Below are positions 60,137 through 64,000 of a stretch of DNA of 64,000 nucleotides, piece by piece (within the stretch, counting starts at the first letter, position 1; every line of letters begins with the position of its first letter). The notes under the pieces are model-generated. The model was not told where the DNA came from. It saw nothing but the letters and a program-made list of their open reading frames with translations, and did not search any database. This DNA is from Ailanthus altissimus (taxonomy: Eukaryota > Streptophyta > Magnoliopsida > Sapindales > Simaroubaceae): assembly GCA_946807835.1 (NCBI GenBank), contig OX327702.1:10912001-10976000 (forward strand), in the 5' to 3' direction. The translations under genes were made by a program, and so were the position numbers.

Positions 60137-63100
60137 TGATAAGATTTATACTTACATGTCATCCCATTGTTATATGAATATTTTATTAAATCACTAGTTT
60201 CATTAATTAAATAGTACATTGCTTGTTACGCTATAGATATTGTATGATCTAAAAGAGTTCAGATCTGTCCTAAAGGAGTTTAGACCAGTACTAAAGGTTA
60301 CCAACTCTGAGAATTATAATTGCTAATATTTATCACTACTAAGAGTTAATAGGTTATAAAAGTCAGCAATATCTAAACATTAGGACCTTGTTTATGATGG
60401 GACATAAATCTAAGGGTACATCAGTAATAACATAGTTGCAAAGAATTACAATAGATACTAAAAAATGTTATTATGTACATGTATTCTTAAACACAATCTT
60501 ACTAATCTTATTTACCGATGCGAGTCTGTCAGTGGAACCGTTTCTAAGATACCAGTGTATACTATATCTAGATGGTCTAGATGATTATTTTTAACTGACC
60601 ATGAGCTTACCAGAAGTTTGTATAGCATACAAATATTCAATGAGGGTTAAATACTAAACAAGCTCAATGATGACCTCAATAGACATTTCATGAAGTCATC
60701 AATGGTTAGTCCTCTCAAGTTGAGTAGTGTACGTGGTCTTTTGACCTTAGTGCCATGGTGGACTTGTAAGTGATCCACCATGCTTTGGTTCCACATATGT
60801 CAAAGACTTTTCATAGTCTGACTGCTATGCGTCGCTGAGTATGGTCCGATGCTTATGGAGTCTGGTGTGCGCAATTATAGAATCCATCAACTCACATGAG
60901 TGAGTTGTATATTCGGATGCTCCGAGATTGTATCTCAGAAAGACTTATGGCCATAAGTAATAAACTCGAAAAAAAAATTTCAATAGGGTTAAACAATATT
61001 GCAAATGTGTTTGCATATATTTTTTATCGAGATATGTATCTAGAGATAAGTTTACGGATGAGTGTGTGGGAATTTAACGGTGATGATCTTCATCCCTACT
61101 CCTTCAGGATATAAATGGCGGAAGGATTATACGTATGCGCGTTGACCTCAACTTTTATAGTCTACAGCATTGATTTGTAATATTTATAACATGTGCATGA
61201 GGCATCAATCACGGCCTCACAGAACAGTTCTGTTTGACAAATCGGGCATGGACTTAGAGAGTTTTGCGATATAAAGTGTACTCGTTGTGCACTGGGACAA
61301 CATGGGGATTGAATAGTTCAATCCAGTAAATTCTAACAGACCGAATATTTGCTTTAGTTTCTTTGAGGCATATACATGTCAAGACTTAAGAGTTAAGTAC
61401 ATTAATTAATTAATAATAATTATTGACCTATAAAATGTTGACACGTGGTGCATTGTAGAACTATCATTATTTGACTTAGAAATAAGTCATATATTTTCTT
61501 ATGTTTTTATTTTGATATTTTATTATTTTATGAGAATAGATGGCTATTTATGTACTTTATTGTTATTTATAAGGACTTGAACGAAATTTAAAAAACAAGA
61601 CGCAAAAGGAGGAAACACATGGACTAAAATGCAAACTTTTTAAAGTATGTGTCCAGTGCCCAAGTGCCACAAGGATTATCGCCTTAGCGTTAGAACAGTG
61701 ATCGAAATAAAAAAAATGACCTGTTTATGTTGCATCTGGCACCCCAGCACCAAATAGTCATCGCGCCAGCGATAAGCCAATGCCTCAACGCTAACATCCC
61801 ACCGCTCCAGTGGTGAAGCCTTTTTCATGTGTTGCCTCAGTGATAACTACATAGCGCCCCAGCGGTAGCGCGAGTCCTAATTCGACGAGAATTGAGATTT
61901 TCAAGCTCATATCAATCCCCATAAAAAGCCACTCATTCCCAGCCTTTAAGAATCAACCTAGAGCACCCAAGACACATTCAAGAACACCAAGAATATATAG
62001 CACGAGTCTTGGAGAGTAATAAGAGTTTAATTGAAGCAACTTTAGAGAGAGATTCAAAGCGTTCTTCGACATCAAGAGTATCTTAGGTAGCGCAATTAAG
62101 AGTAATTTGAAGTCTATATCAGTTTGTTATTGATTGTATCATGATTTATTATTATTTTTACTGCTGTTCTTTTGTAGCCATGAACTAAATTTATTTTCTA
62201 GAGTTAATACTTGAACTCAATATGTGTGCTTAATTGCCATATTTTTTTAATATTTAATAAACTTAGTTCTTTGATATTCAAATTACTTGATCTTAATGCT
62301 TCAATATATCTGGCCAATATATGGTAAATGAGTTGGTAATATTGTTGATAAACTCGGAAGAGGAATCATAATATTTAGACCTAGGTAATTTGATGCATAA
62401 TTATAGAGTACCATTCAATGTTGCATATACAAGTTTCAATTTAGGATAAGAATATACCTAATTGGCATGTATGATTAATAAAACTTAATCTTAATGAATC
62501 TTAATTTATTACAAGTACCATAGGAATATAGGTATTTGGTAAATTAAGGTATACTTGCATGACCTTGTAAGAGGCTTGTGAATATATTAGTGTCTTGATC
62601 AATAACAAAAACTAAGGGAGTTAAATATTAGAGATTAATCATTAGAAAACATATTGAAGGATAGTATTAATCCTAAATTTTCTCTATATTGCTATCACTT
62701 AATTCTTTTTGCATTGTGTTATTACTTTTATATTTTCTACATTCATTCTTAGATTTTTTTATTTTTTTTGAATAATTAGTAGAAAGACATAATTTTAGTA
62801 ATTGGTTAAAAAGAAGAAATTATCCCTGTGAGTTCGACGTCCAATTTATTTAGTCCCTTTATTACTTGCATACGATAGTGTATACTTACACTTAATTTTA
62901 AGATATATAAATATCGCATCAGGTGGGACCAAGGTGTGTAAATGAGGCAATTTCTTCATTTTGCTTTGCCTCTCACGACAACACACACATTATTTATAGC
63001 ACATGCCTTTTTGTTTCATTTGTTTACATTTTGTTTTAATTGTTTAATGTAAACAATTGAAACAAAAACAAAGCCATTTGAGACCATACATGGTGGGCCA

Positions 63101-63796
63101 AAACTTGTAAATATGAATTTGTTCTAATTTGCTTTAAATGGTTAGCCAAATGCATCCATGGTTTTAGTTTCATTTTGTTTGTTTTGAATAAATAAAAGAA
63201 ATAAGGCAAACATGGCGAGTGTTACCATACTTGTAGGCCATTGATTGCTTGTTGGGGGGGGAATGCAAATGTAATAAAATAAATCAAATAAAAGAGCAAT
63301 TTTACTCATTTTGGTATGAGAGGAATACATGGCTAAAGAAAATAGGGGGGAGAAACTTTAAGTTTTTCCAAATGTTGGAGAAAAGTTCAAGTGTTGAACT
63401 TCTTCTTCTCTTCTTTCTAACTAGTCTAAATGCTTAATGGTTAAATACTTTTGTTTAAGAGTTAAATATAAGATTTAAAAGTTAAATCCTAGCTGAAATC
63501 AAGCTGTTATTCTAGTTTTCCCAAGCCCACCATATTGATGAACTAAAATTATGAACGAGTTGCTTTAATGCAGTACTTTAAGACTAAAGGCTTGCTAAGG
63601 TAATAAATTCTCAATCCCTATGTAATTTACATTTACGAGATACATGTAAAACGTATTTGTATTTATCATTAGAAAATTAAATTTTTGACTCTTCTGCTGC
63701 ACACTTTAATGTATGAGATATGTATGTGATGCAATTTTAAGAAGATAAATACAATACCTATATGCATGCACCATAGGTTTAAAATTACTTACACTA
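60137..63796 (+). mobile_element. LTR-A copy 6 nested in copy 5, itself interrupted
   Basis: Starts TGATAAGATTTATACTTACATG, a diverged A start, and is colinear with copies 3 and 4 to about 61465 ('acacgtggtgcattgtag'). An unrelated LTR intervenes to 62932, then the A sequence resumes ('ggtgggaccaagg', as in copy 3 'ggtgggacccac'). The two parts sum to about 2.19 kb, equal to the lengths of copies 2 and 4. The 3' end is decayed and no clear duplication remains. Confidence 0.75.
61466..62932 (+). mobile_element. Unrelated LTR inside LTR-A copy 6
   Basis: About 1.47 kb with no similarity to LTR-A. It has a GC-rich island (61655-61880, e.g. gcgccagcgataagcc, gcgccccagcggtagcgc), a candidate promoter/leader (about 61920-62100) and a 3' end 'gagttcgacgtcc ... 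atatcgcatca' resembling LTR ends of Tat/Athila-like Ty3/gypsy elements. Its left boundary is inferred only from the loss of LTR-A similarity. No TSD was recognised. Confidence 0.55.
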
Positions 63797-64000
63797 CCTT
63801 CAGACTTGTATCTCACTAAACAATAGATACAACCCTTTGTTATATTGTTCAACCTTATGAAAACTCATTTCTTGAATTTATTACTTATGGTCATAAGTCT
63901 TTCTGAGATACAATCTCGAAGTATCTAGATATAGAACAATGTATGAGAGCTGACAAATCCTATATCTATATATATCAAACTCCATAAGCACCAAACTATA
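63797..64000 (-). mobile_element. LTR-A copy 5, second part, cut by window edge
   Basis: Colinear with copy 2 from about 44266 onward: 'cttgtatctcactaaacaata', 'tattgttcaacc', 'tcttgaatttattacttatgg', 'gagatacaatctcg', 'gagctgacaaatcctat'. It continues the inverted LTR interrupted at 60136. Confidence 0.75.

Larger units (their letters stand above)
53648..64000 (+). mobile_element. Decayed Ty3/gypsy element (Tat/Athila-like) with nested LTRs
   Basis: About 53648-54796 is probably the 5' LTR/leader (start uncertain). At 54797-54815 'tttggaactatttgtgg' is a decayed form of the TTTGGCGCCGTCTGTGG-type primer-binding site. Gag runs over about 54850-56146, is interrupted by LTR-A copy 4 and resumes at 58341-58970 with the C-terminal zinc-like region and the start of protease. 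It is then cut at 58971 by LTR-A copy 5, which runs off the window's right edge. No further gypsy sequence is visible, so the given end is the window edge, not a measured boundary. Confidence 0.6.

Noticed and set aside
1..64000. A previously undescribed multi-gene system
   Set aside because: The intact genes belong to known plant families and show no operon-like or clustered functional relation; the rest is explained by transposable elements and intergenic DNA.

Overview
The window is nuclear DNA from a flowering plant, almost certainly a eudicot. Exons are GT-AG, introns and intergenic DNA are very AT-rich, the gene families are plant-specific, and most of the DNA is LTR-retrotransposon wreckage. 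I could not identify the species. There is no prokaryotic, viral-episome, CRISPR or organelle signature.

Only three host genes look intact. (1) On the + strand at 6945-15083 lies an 18-exon gene for a 675-residue helical, coiled-coil protein, probably of the plant BAR/AH-like membrane-curvature class. (2) On the + strand at 18484-19581 lies a single-exon membrane-associated kinase regulator (MAKR family, brassinosteroid/receptor-kinase signalling). (3) On the - strand at 29513-32812 lies a 3-exon ankyrin-repeat plus PGG membrane protein closely resembling Arabidopsis ANK1 (At5g02620). A fourth locus at 38614-41577 (-) is a decayed, intron-containing ITN1-type ankyrin/PGG gene with two stops and three frameshifts, so a related gene sits about 6 kb upstream of the intact one. 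The two are separated by a retrotransposon stack.

Layout: 1-3.9 kb, duplicated LTR-like DNA ending in a 208-bp tandem array. 3.9-6.9 kb, AT-rich intergenic DNA with a possible MITE. 6.9-15.1 kb, BAR-like gene. 15.1-18.4 kb, intergenic, with a G-box pair and a poly-C duplication. 18.5-19.6 kb, MAKR gene. 19.6-25.4 kb, intergenic and LTR remnants. 25.4-28.4 kb, an internally deleted Ty3/gypsy chromovirus with paired LTRs. 29.5-32.8 kb, ANK1-like gene. 33.5-37.65 kb, a gag/protease-only Ty1/copia element whose 3' LTR is split by a 1.3-kb TIR (Mutator-like) element, itself split by a 389-bp TG...CA element with a perfect TATAC duplication. 38.6-41.6 kb, ITN1 pseudogene. 42.4-42.96 kb, LINE reverse-transcriptase fragment. 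42.96-48.8 kb, 3' half of a Ty1/copia element (2.2-kb LTR family 'A') plus a solo A LTR. 49.9-50.7 kb, solo copia LTR. 53.6 kb to the end, a decayed Ty3/gypsy gag-protease interrupted by two A LTRs, with further LTRs nested inside the second.

The three genes have no evident functional linkage beyond all probably acting at membranes. I found no convincing novel biological system. The most interesting material is the depth and traceability of nested transposition, the LTR-A family (six copies, both orientations), the short TG...CA element that shares its 3' end with LTR-A, and overlapping hairpins near 24.58 kb. All alignments were made by eye, so boundaries without a stated duplication are approximate.
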